NCBI RefSeq assembly: GCF_004962245.1
Contig: NZ_SUHQ01000012.1
Span: 62,001 to 126,000, forward strand
DNA from: Mesorhizobium sp.
GTDB lineage: Bacteria > Pseudomonadota > Alphaproteobacteria > Rhizobiales > Rhizobiaceae
DNA length: 64,000 nucleotides
Direction of reading: 5' to 3'
Part shown: piece after piece, positions 9,241 to 17,197 of the stretch
Layout: every line of letters starts with the position of its first letter
Position numbering within the stretch: position 1 is the first letter of the stretch
The notes under the pieces: model-generated
Database searches by the model: none
The model's input: the letters and a program-made list of their open reading frames with translations, nothing else
Told to the model about the DNA's origin: nothing
Translations under genes and position numbers: made by a program

Positions 9241-9278
9241 TCTATGCTGTAAAGTCCGTATTATCTTCGCAATCGTCC
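9241..9278 (+). repeat. 38 bp direct repeat, copy 2, next to the regulator start
   Basis: Second copy of the repeat at 9103-9140, with six mismatches, ending 9 bases before ATG 9288. In this position a bound protein would cover the ribosome-binding region or the promoter, which would fit autoregulation. Confidence 0.55.
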
Positions 9279-9287
9279 GGAACCCTC

Positions 9288-10265
9288 ATGGATCCGCTCT
9301 CAGATGTGCTGTCGCTGCTGAAACCGCGCAGTTATGTGTCCGCTGGCTTCGACGCGGGCGGAAACTGGTCGATCCAGTTCTCCGACCAGCACGAACGCAT
9401 CAAATGCTACGCTGTGGTTTCCGGCGGGTGCTGGCTCTCCGTGCAAGGCGTTCCCGATGCGGTACGCCTGGAGCAGGGGGACTGTTTCGTGCTGCCGAGT
9501 GGACGGCCTTTCCGCCTGGCAAGCGACATGACTTTGACGCCTGTCGAAGCCGGCACGATTTTTCCCCCCGCACGCGCTGGCGGCGTCGTGACGTACAATG
9601 GCGGCGGTGATTTCTTTCTCGTCGGCAGCCGCTTCGCCGTTAGCGGCAATCATGCCGGCATCCTGTTGGGCATGCTGCCGCCCATTGTGCATATCCGGAA
9701 AGAAACAGATCAGGCGGCGCTGCGCTGGTCGGTGGAGCGGATGATGCAGGAGCTGCACGAGCCGCAGCCGGGCGGATTTCTGGTTGCGCAACACCTCGCC
9801 CACATGATGTTGGTTCAGGCCCTGCGCCTGCATTTGGCGGAAGGGCTGGGAGGTGGCGTCGGATGGTTTTTCGCCCTTGCGGACAAGCAGATGAGCGCTG
9901 CGATCAACGCCATGCACGACGATCCGGCGTATCGCTGGACATTACAGGAGCTGGCGGAGCGTGCCGGCATGTCGCGCTCGACCTTTGCCCTGAAATTCAA
10001 AGAGATGGTTGGGACGTCACCGATGGAGTACCTGACGAACTGGCGAATGCTGCTGGCAGGTGACAGGCTGGCGAATTCCAGCGATCCAATCTCCGTCATT
10101 GCTCTGTCGCTCGGCTACGAATCCGAAAGCGCCTTCAGCACGGCCTTCAAGAGGGTCATGGACTGTACGCCACGGCAATATGGCCGTGGCCGCAATCCCG
10201 CTTCCCCTTCAAATGGCGAGGGGAAAGCCGCTCGCCCCGGTCGGCTCGAATCCACCGCAGGCTGA
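9288..10265 (+). CDS. AraC-family transcriptional regulator (cupin_6 type)
   Basis: A 325-aa regulator. The N-terminal cupin-like sensor domain (about residues 10-190) has alternating beta strands, for example GGCWLSVQGVP and LEQGDCFVLPSGRPF. The C-terminal AraC DNA-binding domain (about 200-300) has two helix-turn-helix units: LQELAERAGMSRSTFALKFK and ISVIALSLGYESESAFSTAFKR, ending with the PRQYGRG family tail. It is divergent from iorA, and regulators of this subfamily often sit next to the oxidoreductase they control. The final 25 or so residues are low-complexity and dispensable-looking. Confidence 0.88.
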   Translation: MDPLSDVLSLLKPRSYVSAGFDAGGNWSIQFSDQHERIKCYAVVSGGCWLSVQGVPDAVRLEQGDCFVLPSGRPFRLASDMTLTPVEAGTIFPPARAGGVVTYNGGGDFFLVGSRFAVSGNHAGILLGMLPPIVHIRKETDQAALRWSVERMMQELHEPQPGGFLVAQHLAHMMLVQALRLHLAEGLGGGVGWFFALADKQMSAAINAMHDDPAYRWTLQELAERAGMSRSTFALKFKEMVGTSPMEYLTNWRMLLAGDRLANSSDPISVIALSLGYESESAFSTAFKRVMDCTPRQYGRGRNPASPSNGEGKAARPGRLESTAG

Positions 10266-10319
10266 TAGACGCGGGTGGCGGCGCTGGGATGTCGATCCGG
10301 TCCGAGCCGAAGGGAATTC

Positions 10320-10640
10320 TCAGCCACCGCCGAGCGCCCGCATCACATTCGGCAGCGCCGGCAGCGTCAACAAAACCGTGCCGGCAAGCCAGATAGACGA
10401 GACGACGATGCTCCTGGGTTGCGCCGACCAGCGCTCATAAAGGGCAGCCGGCACGCCGGCGAGCATAATGGTCACCGTCGACAGGATCAGCGCACTTGCC
10501 ATGTAAACGATCTGACTTAGGGGAGGCGCCCAGCCCGGATACCAGATCGGATAGAACAGGAATACCATCAGCACCCACGGCGAAAAGATACCGTTGACGA
10601 TGGCGACCGCCATGACGGGTACAAGAGCGTTTCTGTCCAT
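10320..10640 (-). CDS. Small membrane protein of unknown function (106 aa)
   Basis: A three-TM small protein from ATG 10640 (MDRNALVPVMAVAIVNGIF), with AAGGGG placed 9 bases upstream. The track's TTG start at 10673 would overlap the preceding gene and is less likely. Hydrophobic segments are at about residues 8-30, 42-62 and 75-100. No family is recognised. It follows the next gene by 4 bases and is surely co-translated with it. Both lie downstream of a strong terminator that ends the symporter operon. Confidence 0.6.
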   Translation of the reverse strand: MDRNALVPVMAVAIVNGIFSPWVLMVFLFYPIWYPGWAPPLSQIVYMASALILSTVTIMLAGVPAALYERWSAQPRSIVVSSIWLAGTVLLTLPALPNVMRALGGG

Positions 10641-10644
10641 TGCC

Positions 10645-10953
10645 TCAAACCCCTTGTGAAGCCATCGGCGCAAGGCCGAAATTGATCAGCAAGACGAGAT
10701 AGCCCACGCGCAAGGCCATAAGCCAGAGCACGCTGAAGACGATCACCACCGGCTGGGTCAGGATCGACGGCGTGATGGTCCGCACGATCCGCAGGAACGG
10801 GTCCGTGACGGCCTTGAAGAAGCGCCAGATGTAATTGTCCCAGCTTTCGGGCACGAAGAGGCCGAGCAGGAGGCGCCCCATCAGCGTGTACATCACGGCG
10901 GCAAGGATGAAATTCGGTATGTGGAAATACCAGTAGGACCAGAAATCGTTCAT
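10645..10953 (-). CDS. Small membrane protein, distantly YggT-like (102 aa)
   Basis: A 102-aa protein with an N-terminal hydrophobic segment (FILAAVMYTLMGRLLLGLF), a cytoplasmic-looking stretch FFKAVTDPFLRIVRTITP and a second hydrophobic part. The middle stretch recalls the YggT pattern ([14 protein letters not shown] in the true YggT gene at 47816), so a remote relationship is possible but unproven. It is the first gene of a two-gene unit with the 106-aa membrane protein. Its role, perhaps related to the neighbouring symporter, is unknown. Confidence 0.6.
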   Translation of the reverse strand: MNDFWSYWYFHIPNFILAAVMYTLMGRLLLGLFVPESWDNYIWRFFKAVTDPFLRIVRTITPSILTQPVVIVFSVLWLMALRVGYLVLLINFGLAPMASQGV

Positions 10954-11009
10954 ATGGAATTTTCCAAGGAGCGGCGCCGCGTTATGACAGCGGCGCCCTT
11001 GAAATGAAA

Positions 11010-11033
11010 GCGGGGTCCGTCGCCGGACCCCGC
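11010..11033 (-). terminator. Rho-independent terminator of the symporter operon
   Basis: Read leftward, GCGGGGTCCG and CGGACCCCGC form a perfect 10 bp stem with a 4-base loop, followed by TTTCATTTC. It lies 25 bases after the symporter stop on the same strand. A second 8 bp GC inverted repeat (10973-10997) follows just before the next gene. Confidence 0.8.
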
Positions 11034-11058
11034 CTCGAGCGCCGGTCCCTACGCGGGA

Positions 11059-12924
11059 TCAGGCTATCTTTTCTTCCATCATCTGCTTGCCGCGAGGTAC
11101 GCGGATTTCCTCGATGAAATCCTGCATATCCCGGGATGGCGCCTTGGTGAGAAGGCTGACAATGATCATTACGGCGAAGCCCACCGGCAGTCCGAAAGTC
11201 GCCGACGAGATGTTCTTCACCCCCCACCACAGTTCCATGTTCGGCGTAGCCTTGTCGAAGTCGGCGCCGTACTGGGTCATCACCAGATAGAAGAGGGTGA
11301 TGCCGAAGCCTGCGATCATGCCGGCGACAGCGCCCGCCGAGTTGGCACGCTTCCACCAGACGCCGAGCACCAGCGCCGGGAAAAGGCCGCCGGCGGCAAG
11401 CGAGAACGCCCATGAAACCATCGACAGGATGTCGGACGGCTTGGTCGATGCGACGTAGGCGGCCAGCACCGCGACCATAACCAGCAAGATGCGGGACACG
11501 ATCAGACGCCGCGACGTAGGCGCATGCTGGTCGATCATCTTGTAGTAGATGTCGTGGCTGAGCGCATTGGCGATGGCGAGCAGCAGACCGTCCGCCGTCG
11601 AGAGCGCGGCGGCAAGACCGCCGGCGGCGACGAGGCCCGAGATGACGTAAGGCATGCCGGCCATTTCCGGCGTGGCCAGGACGATCATGTCGGCATTCAG
11701 GTTGATGTCGGCAAACGAAAGTGCCGTCACGCCCTTTTCAGCGCAGGCCGCTACGATCGCCGCGGTGTCTGTCGCCGCCTTGCCGCAGATCTGCACGAGC
11801 GTATTGTCGGCAGCGGCCCAGCGCATCATCCATCCGGCTTTCTCGCCGATGTTTTCAGGTGTCAGGCCCGACGCCACCAGGTCGAGCATCGTCCACTTGG
11901 CGAACGCCGCATAGGCGGGCGCCGTAAAGTAGAGGATGAAAATGAACAGCAGCGACCAGGCGACCGAGACACGCGCTTCCCGCACCGACGGGGTGGTGAA
12001 GTAGCGCATCAGGACGTGCGGCAGCGACGCCGTGCCGACCATCAGGCAGAGGATGAGCAGGAAATAGTTCTTCGCATCATATCCGCCATGCGAGAACGGT
12101 GTCGCGTGGCCGGGCACGATGTTTTGCGCGGCTTCAAGGGCCGCGATGCCCTGCAAGGCCTGACCCTGCATGAGCTGCGGGATAGGAATGCCCGTCTTTA
12201 CCGTGGACATCCAGATGACGGGGATCAGGTAGGCGATGATCAGCACGATGTACTGGGCGACCTGCGTCCAGGTGACGGCGCGCATGCCGCCGAGCATCGA
12301 GCAGACGAGAATGCCGGCCAGGCCGACATACACGGCGACGTTGAAGTCGATGCCCAGGAAGCGCGAGGAGATGATGCCGGTCCCGAATATCTGCGCCACC
12401 ACATAGGTGAAGGAGCAGGAAAACAACACGATCACACCGATGAAGCGCGCCAGATTGCCGCCATAGCGCGCCGACAGGAAGTCGGGGACGGTATAGGCGC
12501 CGAACTTGCGCAGATAGGGCGCAACGAGGATGGCCACGAGCACGTAGCCGCCGGTCCAGCCCAGCACGAAGGCCAATCCGTCATAGCCGAGCAGGTAGAG
12601 CGAGCCGGCCATGCCGATGAATGAAGCCGCCGACATCCAGTCCGCGCCGGTCGCCATGCCGTTGTAGAGCGCCGGTACGCGACGCCCAGCGACGTAATAT
12701 TCGCCGACGTGCATGGTACGGCTCAGAATGCCGATCACCGCGTAGATGACGATGGTGAAGCCCATGAATAGGTAGCCGATTATGACATTCTCGACGCCCA
12801 TGGCGCTCAAGATAGCCATCAGGATGATGAAGGCTATGAAACCGCCGGTGTAGATGCCGTAGATGCGGCCGAGATTGGAGGTGAAGTCGCCTCCACCTGC
12901 CGTGGTCGATGTCGTGTTAGCCAT
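11059..12924 (-). CDS. Sodium:solute symporter (acetate/monocarboxylate permease type)
   Basis: A 621-aa SSS-family carrier with about 13 TM segments. The start is ATG 12924 with GGGGGA 8 bases upstream; the track TTG at 12942 overlaps the small-subunit gene. Family features include the GADWMSAASFIGMAG sodium-site helix, GWTGGYVLVAILVAPYLRKFG and STADGLLLAIANALSHD. An unusually long periplasmic-looking insertion around residues 360-420 contains two Cys. Carriers of this subclass pair with a DUF4212 subunit, encoded immediately upstream, much as ActP pairs with YjcH. Likely substrates are acetate, propionate, pyruvate or lactate; the sequence does not choose. Confidence 0.88.
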   Translation of the reverse strand: MANTTSTTAGGGDFTSNLGRIYGIYTGGFIAFIILMAILSAMGVENVIIGYLFMGFTIVIYAVIGILSRTMHVGEYYVAGRRVPALYNGMATGADWMSAASFIGMAGSLYLLGYDGLAFVLGWTGGYVLVAILVAPYLRKFGAYTVPDFLSARYGGNLARFIGVIVLFSCSFTYVVAQIFGTGIISSRFLGIDFNVAVYVGLAGILVCSMLGGMRAVTWTQVAQYIVLIIAYLIPVIWMSTVKTGIPIPQLMQGQALQGIAALEAAQNIVPGHATPFSHGGYDAKNYFLLILCLMVGTASLPHVLMRYFTTPSVREARVSVAWSLLFIFILYFTAPAYAAFAKWTMLDLVASGLTPENIGEKAGWMMRWAAADNTLVQICGKAATDTAAIVAACAEKGVTALSFADINLNADMIVLATPEMAGMPYVISGLVAAGGLAAALSTADGLLLAIANALSHDIYYKMIDQHAPTSRRLIVSRILLVMVAVLAAYVASTKPSDILSMVSWAFSLAAGGLFPALVLGVWWKRANSAGAVAGMIAGFGITLFYLVMTQYGADFDKATPNMELWWGVKNISSATFGLPVGFAVMIIVSLLTKAPSRDMQDFIEEIRVPRGKQMMEEKIA

Positions 12925-12938
12925 TGACGTTCCCCCGA

Positions 12939-13193
12939 TCAATCTTCATGGACACCATGCTCTTCGTCGATCGCGTTCTGGCGCCGTGCGAACCAGAACA
13001 GCATGATGACGAAGGCGATGAGCGAACCCTGAGCGGCCATGTAGAAGCCGAGCGGAAAGCCAAAAATGACGATGGTGTTGAGTTGCTCCACGAACATGTG
13101 GATGACGTAGCCGAAGAACACCCACAGGCCCAACATGACGAACATGAGGCTCTTGGTCTTGTTCCAATAACTTATACGGTCTGGCGTCGCCAT
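12939..13193 (-). CDS. DUF4212 sodium:solute symporter small subunit
   Basis: An 84-aa two-TM protein from ATG 13193, preceded by AGGGAGGG. The motif YWNKTKSLMFVMLGLWVFFGYVIHMFVEQLN is cut in two by family-typical conserved W and F residues, and FARRQNAIDEEHGV closes the protein. This is the small subunit found beside SSS symporters in proteobacteria (DUF4212). Its stop lies 14 bases before the symporter ATG, and both start from the 13194-13479 promoter region. Confidence 0.88.
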   Translation of the reverse strand: MATPDRISYWNKTKSLMFVMLGLWVFFGYVIHMFVEQLNTIVIFGFPLGFYMAAQGSLIAFVIMLFWFARRQNAIDEEHGVHED

Positions 13194-13335
13194 AGCGTTG
13201 AACCCTCCCTTGGTTGGGCAGCTTGCGAACCGTCTCGACCGCAAGGCGCCGTTTAAAGCTTGCCTCTTCCGCTAACGCGGAAGCCCTCCGGCATATGTTG
13301 CGGCCGGGTATAGAATCAGCCGACCGTAACTTTAT

Positions 13336-13350
13336 AGAAGTAACACTTCT
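13336..13350. promoter_or_regulatory. Perfect inverted repeat AGAAGT-AAC-ACTTCT
   Basis: A perfect 6 bp inverted repeat with 3-base spacer in the AT-richer region between the leftward symporter operon and the rightward 13480 gene. Its size and position fit a dimeric repressor or activator site. No regulator is encoded beside it. Confidence 0.4.
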
Positions 13351-13374
13351 TGCCGCTGCTGTTCATACGACTTT

Positions 13375-13414
13375 AGAATCGGTGAGAGGACTGGAGAATC
13401 GGTGAGAGGACTAG
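13375..13414 (+). repeat. Tandem 20 bp direct repeat
   Basis: AGAATCGGTGAGAGGACTGG is followed directly by AGAATCGGTGAGAGGACTAG (19 of 20 identical). The pair lies between the inverted repeat at 13336 and the start of the 13480 gene. It could be paired regulator sites or a slippage duplication. Confidence 0.7.
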
Positions 13415-13479
13415 CGGTGCGGCGTGGCGAAGGCTAAACGGTTGACATCGGTTGGAAACAAAACCGAAGGGAGAGCGCC

Positions 13480-14109
13480 ATGGGCCTGCTGAACGATCTG
13501 TTGCCCGAGTTCCTGCGCAAACCGCAGCCGATCGGCAACGTCGGCGAACTGGCTGACTTCATGGACTCGCGCGCTGCCTTCCTGGCGCAGAAAAGCATCG
13601 TCGAGTTCTGCCGCGTCAGGGCAGGGGTCTACTGGCAGAAGCTGTTCAGCGAGAAGGATTTCCAGACTGCGCTGAACCATTCACGCTGGCGCGCCTACCC
13701 TGCGTGCTACGCCATCGTGGCGGAAATGGTAGAGGGGGCGCTGCGCGAACCCGCCGGCCTGCGCCAGCGAGGCCTGCCAGCGGCGCTGGAAAAGGTGGCC
13801 CTGGCAAGCTTCTCCAAATATGCCGTTCCGGAGGGTTCGCCTCCCGCCTTCTGGGAGGACGCCGCCGAGTTGACACGACAGCGGCTCGCCGCCACGCAGG
13901 CCGGTCCGTCGCGGCCGGTGCGTGAAATCCCCGAGCCGCTGGCGCGAACGGTTTTCGAAGCGGTCCCGATCCACCCCAATCTCCTGACCAACGACTACGA
14001 CTATATTTTCAACTTCCTGAGAATGAACCTGCTGCGTGCGCATGAGGATTTCCTTGCGCAGGCTGACCGCAGCGCTCTGGTCGATGAATTGCTTGGCGCC
14101 GCCCGCTGA
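13480..14109 (+). CDS. Conserved hypothetical protein (209 aa)
   Basis: Soluble, mostly helical 209-aa protein with no signal peptide or TM segment. It has a good ribosome site (GGGAGAG) before ATG 13480. Recognisable stretches are SIVEFCRVRAGVYWQKLF and HPNLLTNDYDYIFNFLRM. No enzymatic motif is evident, and I do not recognise the family. It lies between the symporter/DUF4212 operon and the exonuclease-CBS-DUF294 gene, converging on the latter with 65 bases between. A link to that system is possible by position only. Confidence 0.7.
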   Translation: MGLLNDLLPEFLRKPQPIGNVGELADFMDSRAAFLAQKSIVEFCRVRAGVYWQKLFSEKDFQTALNHSRWRAYPACYAIVAEMVEGALREPAGLRQRGLPAALEKVALASFSKYAVPEGSPPAFWEDAAELTRQRLAATQAGPSRPVREIPEPLARTVFEAVPIHPNLLTNDYDYIFNFLRMNLLRAHEDFLAQADRSALVDELLGAAR

Positions 14110-14174
14110 ATTTGTTCCACCACGCCGATATTCCAAGGTTTCCCTTCGACCGTGCACCGTCCGGGCGTCGCCGG

Positions 14175-16304
14175 CTATGCGAACATCAGGTCCCGCACCA
14201 GGTCGGATGCTGACTGAAGGTGCTTGATGAGTCTTTTGAGCTCTGCCTGCTGCTCGCGCGTAAGGGCATCGATCTCGATGCGGTTGGAGGCAGGAATGCC
14301 GGCGTAGATGTCATGCGTCTGCTGACCGAGCAGCAACCCGATCAGCATGGCATGGCCAGCCAGCATTGCCTTCATGTCGCGCTCGCCGCCAATGTCCAGC
14401 GCGACGAGTTTCTCGAACCGGGCACGTGTGCTCCGCTCGCGGATGCCGTGGCGAATTGCAAGAGTGCGCGCGGTCGCAACGATCGGAAAAAGGCCATGTT
14501 TCTTGATGTCCAGCCGGCCATTTTCAAGCTGGAAGCCACCAAAAAGAGTGAAGGGATTGCCGGCTGTTATCTGCTCGCCGAGAAGCTTCGCGAACACCGG
14601 CTCGGCGTGGCCGCGGTCATATGCATGTTCGATGAACTGGGCGGCCAGCGTCATGTCGCCGTGAACCGGCCTCAGGTCGTAAACGATATCGACATTGAGG
14701 AGGTCCTCCGGCCGGTGGCGGCGAACCCAATCTTCGACGCGCCCCTTCCAGGTGTCGAGGCTTCCGCGGAATGCCGCATTCACGGCCATTACCCCACCTT
14801 TGCAATACGGCACGCCGGAGATGTCGAGCATGTCGGCGAGCTTGGCACCGAGATTCTTGAACCAGGCGTCTTCCGGCCCGTCCGGCCTACCATGTGCGAA
14901 GACGATTGCGTTGTCCTGGTCGGGTGCCATCAGGCTTTCGCCACGGCCGCCGGAGCCGAGCACGAGCACGGCATAGGCACAGGGCGGCGGGCCGTGGCCT
15001 TCGGTCTGCATCTGTTGTTGCGCAAGCACAGCAGCGCGGCGCGTAATCGAGCAAAGTTCCTCGCTGATGATTTCCGCCACCACGCGGGGGTCGATCTCCT
15101 CGCCGATGAGCGAACGCACGACGCCCGGCAGCATCGACCAGGCGGCCGCCAATTCGGCGACGTCCTTGGCATGCTCGATCGTGTCGTCGAGATTGATGGC
15201 CGCGGTGGCGCGGAGCCTCAGCAGGTCGCGCGCCGAAAGCATGCCGACCAGCATGCCCCCATCGTCGCGGACGGCGAGGTGGCGAACTTTCAGCCGATCC
15301 ATGCGCCCGATCGCTCGATAAGCGAATGCGGCGGCGCGGATGCTTATCAGTGGTCGCGTAGCGATGCTTCCGATCGGCAGGTCAAAAACGCGCTCGGCGT
15401 CGGATGATATGCGGCGCATCAGATCGCGCTCGGTAACGATGCCGTACTCCACGACCGGTTGATCTGGCGTCCCTCGGTCGGACACGAGGACCGAGCTGAT
15501 CTTGCGCTTGACCATAAGGTCGATGACCTGCCTTGTCGGTTTGGTCGATTTCACCACGACTGGTGGGTCGCTCATAAGGCTGCCGACGCGATGGCGATAG
15601 GCATATGGATCTACCGGCTGAAACGCGGGAACCTGGGGGCGCGACACCGGCTCAACCCAGCCGGCGCGATGGCCGGCTTCGAGAGTGTGCGAAAGGGCAA
15701 GGCAGGCGACCTCAGCCTCTCCGAGTGTCCGGATGTTGCGCTTGCGCAACTCCGGAATCAACGCGGCAAAGATGTCTCCCGCCGCGATCGCATCGCCCAG
15801 AGCCGAATGGCGGCCAGCTATCTCCAGGCGAAGCCAGGCGGCGATCATTTCCAGCGAATGGTCTGCCAGATCGGGATTTGCTATGGTTGCAAGAAGCCGG
15901 ACGCACAGCGACCGAGGCTTTTTCCATGGCAAATGGGCGCGTCGGCATTCGCGTTTCAACACCGCCAGGTCGAAGCCGATCGAGTGGCCGACGAGGATGC
16001 GGTCTCCAGCGAACTCTTGGAATTGCGCCCATGCATCCAAGAAGCTCCCGGCTCCGTCAACATCGGCATCCGTGATGCCGTGGACGAGCGAGGCCTCAGG
16101 CGGGATCGCTTCACCAGGATCGATGAGGAGATTGAACTGAGGTTCCCGGACGACCTTGCCATGCGCGATGCCGATTGCGCCAATCTGGACCACGCGTGCC
16201 TTTGTGGCGTCGAGCCCAGTTGTTTCGGTGTCGACGGCCGCAGCCGCTATGGCTATCAGTGGTGTCGCGCCGGTCGCCCGCTTCATTCCCGTCCCCTTCG
16301 ACAT
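14175..16304 (-). CDS. DnaQ-like exonuclease - CBS pair - DUF294 nucleotidyltransferase-like fusion protein
   Basis: A 709-aa four-part protein. Residues about 18-190 form a DEDDh exonuclease: VDTETTGLD (Exo I), GHSIGFDLAVL (Exo II) and HSALGDA (Exo III). About 245-365 is a CBS pair (MSDPPVVVKST, YGIVTERDLMRR, VGMLSARDLLRL). About 385-540 is a DUF294 nucleotidyltransferase-like domain with GSGGRGESLMAPDQDNAIVF. About 560-705 is the DUF294 C-terminal substrate-binding-like domain. All exonuclease acidic residues appear present. In gammaproteobacteria, from memory, CBS-DUF294 proteins and DnaQ-like exonucleases are separate genes next to DUF4212/SSS symporters; here they are one chain near the same symporter type. 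A role in signalling (adenosine nucleotides, second messengers) is inferred. Confidence 0.88.
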   Translation of the reverse strand: MSKGTGMKRATGATPLIAIAAAAVDTETTGLDATKARVVQIGAIGIAHGKVVREPQFNLLIDPGEAIPPEASLVHGITDADVDGAGSFLDAWAQFQEFAGDRILVGHSIGFDLAVLKRECRRAHLPWKKPRSLCVRLLATIANPDLADHSLEMIAAWLRLEIAGRHSALGDAIAAGDIFAALIPELRKRNIRTLGEAEVACLALSHTLEAGHRAGWVEPVSRPQVPAFQPVDPYAYRHRVGSLMSDPPVVVKSTKPTRQVIDLMVKRKISSVLVSDRGTPDQPVVEYGIVTERDLMRRISSDAERVFDLPIGSIATRPLISIRAAAFAYRAIGRMDRLKVRHLAVRDDGGMLVGMLSARDLLRLRATAAINLDDTIEHAKDVAELAAAWSMLPGVVRSLIGEEIDPRVVAEIISEELCSITRRAAVLAQQQMQTEGHGPPPCAYAVLVLGSGGRGESLMAPDQDNAIVFAHGRPDGPEDAWFKNLGAKLADMLDISGVPYCKGGVMAVNAAFRGSLDTWKGRVEDWVRRHRPEDLLNVDIVYDLRPVHGDMTLAAQFIEHAYDRGHAEPVFAKLLGEQITAGNPFTLFGGFQLENGRLDIKKHGLFPIVATARTLAIRHGIRERSTRARFEKLVALDIGGERDMKAMLAGHAMLIGLLLGQQTHDIYAGIPASNRIEIDALTREQQAELKRLIKHLQSASDLVRDLMFA

Positions 16305-16497
16305 AGCCGAAAGCCTCCCTGCCGGATGTCTTGCAGCATAAGGCGCGCCGACAGGCCGCGTCGACGGCTGAATTTCAGGCTATAGCGTTCGCAACGATAC
16401 GCCGGGTCGGCGGAACTGCGTGCCCATTCGCCTTAAAGTGATTTGATATGGTCGAAGCACGTGCACATTCTTGGCCAGTTTGTTGCCGAGGCAGCCG

Positions 16498-16890
16498 ATG
16501 AACGAGATCAGACGGGTTGCTGTGGAGTGCATCGGGCGCGCCGTAATGTTCGGATCGCTTGCCATCGGCTGTGTCATGATCGGCTTCTCCTTCAACCCGG
16601 TATCTGCCTTTCGTTCCGGCGCGTTCCTTACGCTGACCATGGCACTGGCACTGATGTGGAAAGCCATGACCGCTGGCATCAAGAATCCCAAACACACCGA
16701 AGTCTGGCTCTATCTCGACGAGAAATCGCGCCCAGTCGATGGCTCGGCGCGACGGGTGTTCGGCACCATCTTGAGCGACGTTTACAAACTCTACGCCCGG
16801 ATTGCGCTCGGCGCGGCTGTTGGCTTCTTCCTGGTGTCGCTCGCCCTGATGCTGTTCGGTCTGGAAGGCTACATGCCGCCCAGCAAATAG
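16498..16890 (+). CDS. Two-TM membrane protein of unknown function (130 aa)
   Basis: A 130-aa protein from ATG 16498, with GAGG upstream; the track start 27 bases earlier lacks support. There are hydrophobic segments at about residues 15-50 (close-spaced hairpin) and 100-122, and a polar middle with KNPKHTEVWLYLDEKSRP. No family recognised. It is divergent from the exonuclease-CBS-DUF294 gene across 193 bp. Confidence 0.65.
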   Translation: MNEIRRVAVECIGRAVMFGSLAIGCVMIGFSFNPVSAFRSGAFLTLTMALALMWKAMTAGIKNPKHTEVWLYLDEKSRPVDGSARRVFGTILSDVYKLYARIALGAAVGFFLVSLALMLFGLEGYMPPSK

Positions 16891-17197
16891 GAGATCGCTT
16901 CGCCAGCCCGTGACGCCGCATTCCCGCTTGCGCGGCGATGCTATGCCTCATGCACCGGCCGGCTAAACGAAACAGCCGGACACGGCGAACTCTTTTCCGA
17001 CGACAGCATCGGGCGACGGCGGCGACAGGGGCGAAGTTGGCAAGGCGGATTCGCGCCGACCGGTCCAGTGCAACGAAATTCAGTAAGAAAAACCAATTTC
17101 TTGCAGATTTTGAGGGGTTCATTCTAACGATTGCGAAAAAATAGCACTCGACAAAGTCTACTGATTTTATAGATTAATTGCCGAGACGGAGGTCGAT
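16891..17197. other. Intergenic region, 307 bp, no gene seen
   Basis: The first 200 bases are GC-rich and hold no convincing ORF; the 68-codon frame at 16938 is basic, unlike a real protein, and has no ribosome site. The last 90 bases become AT-rich (AAAAAATAGCACTCGACAAAG... TTTTATAGATTAATT) and probably carry the promoter of the 51-residue microprotein; TCGACA and TAGATT, 16 bases apart, are candidate -35/-10 boxes. Confidence 0.4.

Larger units (their letters stand above)
8976..9287. promoter_or_regulatory. Divergent control region between iorA and the AraC regulator
   Basis: A 312 bp gap, clearly more AT-rich than its surroundings, between divergent genes. It contains two direct copies of a 38 bp sequence (9103-9140 and 9241-9278), the second ending 9 bases before the regulator ATG. 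There is no ORF of note inside it. The promoters of both the ior operon and the araC-like gene must lie here. Confidence 0.6.

Noticed and set aside
11524-12624. 366-codon plus-strand ORF
   Set aside because: Antisense shadow of the sodium:solute symporter, with atypical polar composition.
14175-16304. DNA polymerase III epsilon subunit annotation for the exonuclease domain
   Set aside because: The protein continues with CBS and DUF294 domains and lacks the epsilon C-terminal clamp/polymerase contact region, so it is not the replicative proofreading subunit.
16938-17144. 68-codon ORF in an intergenic region
   Set aside because: No ribosome site, strongly basic composition, and no recognisable domain.
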